Position numbers and translations under genes: made by a program. The notes beneath the pieces were generated by a model. That model did not search any database. It saw only the letters and a program-made list of their open reading frames with translations, and had not been told where the DNA came from. A stretch of 5,939 nucleotides of DNA. Origin: Bacillota bacterium (GTDB lineage Bacteria > Bacillota > Clostridia > Oscillospirales > Ruminococcaceae). Each line of letters starts with the position of its first letter. Positions within the stretch are counted from its first letter, which is position 1. The stretch covers positions 1-5,939 of the forward strand of contig JAEZTV010000036.1 in NCBI GenBank assembly GCA_023421245.1, in the 5' to 3' direction. Shown piece after piece: positions 5,821 to 5,939 of this stretch.

Positions 5821-5887
5821 ACAAGTTTCGCATTTGGAAAACCTGCAGTTTTCCGTATTATGCAAGATTTGCATTTGACCTCATCCG
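5816..5887. repeat. Palindromic interspersed element, copy 3 (full)
   Basis: It agrees with 509-580 at 67 of 72 positions in the same orientation, about 5.3 kb away. The stems are gcgaaac/gtttcgc (5816-5831), ggaaaac/gttttcc (5836-5854, one pair shorter than in copy 2) and atgcaa/ttgcat (5860-5874). It occupies the gap downstream of proB, where proA would be expected next. Minus-strand frames crossing it are repeat translations, not genes. Confidence 0.9.
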
Positions 5888-5921
5888 GCGCTACGCGCCA
5901 CCTTCTCCTAACAGGAGAAGG
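5887..5921. repeat. Two hairpins closing repeat copy 3
   Basis: The first is ggcgc (5887-5891), tac, gcgcc (5895-5899). The second is ccttctcct (5901-5909), aac, aggagaagg (5913-5921), with 9 perfect pairs. Together with the preceding cctcatcc they form the cctcatccg-hairpin-ccaccttctcc arrangement also seen, with a different hairpin, at 572-617. The remaining bases to the window end (5922-5939) show nothing certain. Confidence 0.8.
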
Positions 5922-5939
5922 CTTTACACGAGGCAATGA

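Noticed and set aside
5936..5938. ATG at the window end as the start of the next gene (for example proA)
   Set aside because: Only four bases of it are visible, and the gagg before it is just 2 bases away, too close for a normal ribosome binding site.

Overview
The window looks like a chromosomal segment of a moderately GC-rich Firmicute, most likely a gut clostridium of the Oscillospiraceae/Ruminococcaceae type. The reasons are a YfhO-family envelope protein, a short glutamate 5-kinase without the C-terminal PUA domain, Shine-Dalgarno sites of Gram-positive style, and gene-free stretches packed with hairpin-rich interspersed repeats that resemble those I associate with such genomes. The taxonomic call is an inference. 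All three genes are on the + strand.

Layout: positions 1-762 contain no convincing gene. They hold a 13-bp-armed inverted repeat at the very left edge, an 11-bp-armed inverted repeat, two identical 71-bp direct repeats 187 bp apart, two copies of a compact palindromic element, and a weak candidate promoter. Positions 763-3642 encode a 959-residue YfhO-family polytopic membrane protein with an unusual acidic, proline-rich C-terminal tail of about 190 residues. After 21 bp comes a 313-residue GT2 glycosyltransferase (3664-4605) of the polyprenyl-phosphate type with two C-terminal membrane helices. A gap of 355 bp (4606-4960) holds a strong hairpin and a good extended -10 promoter. It is followed by proB, glutamate 5-kinase (4961-5755). 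The last 184 bp are again repeat DNA, including a third copy of the palindromic element.

How the genes work together: the YfhO protein and the GT2 enzyme are probably co-transcribed and match two of the three parts of an extracytoplasmic glycosylation pathway. The GT2 enzyme would load a sugar onto undecaprenyl phosphate on the cytoplasmic face, a flippase would move it across, and the YfhO-type GT-C enzyme would transfer the sugar to a cell-envelope polymer. In Bacillus subtilis, CsbB/GtcA/YfhO do this for lipoteichoic acid. No GtcA-like flippase is in this window. proB is a separate unit with its own promoter and performs the first step of proline synthesis; its usual partner proA is not in the window and could lie just beyond the right edge.

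No clearly new multi-gene system is visible. The most unusual items are the modular structured repeats that bracket the genes and the long cytoplasmic tail of the YfhO protein.
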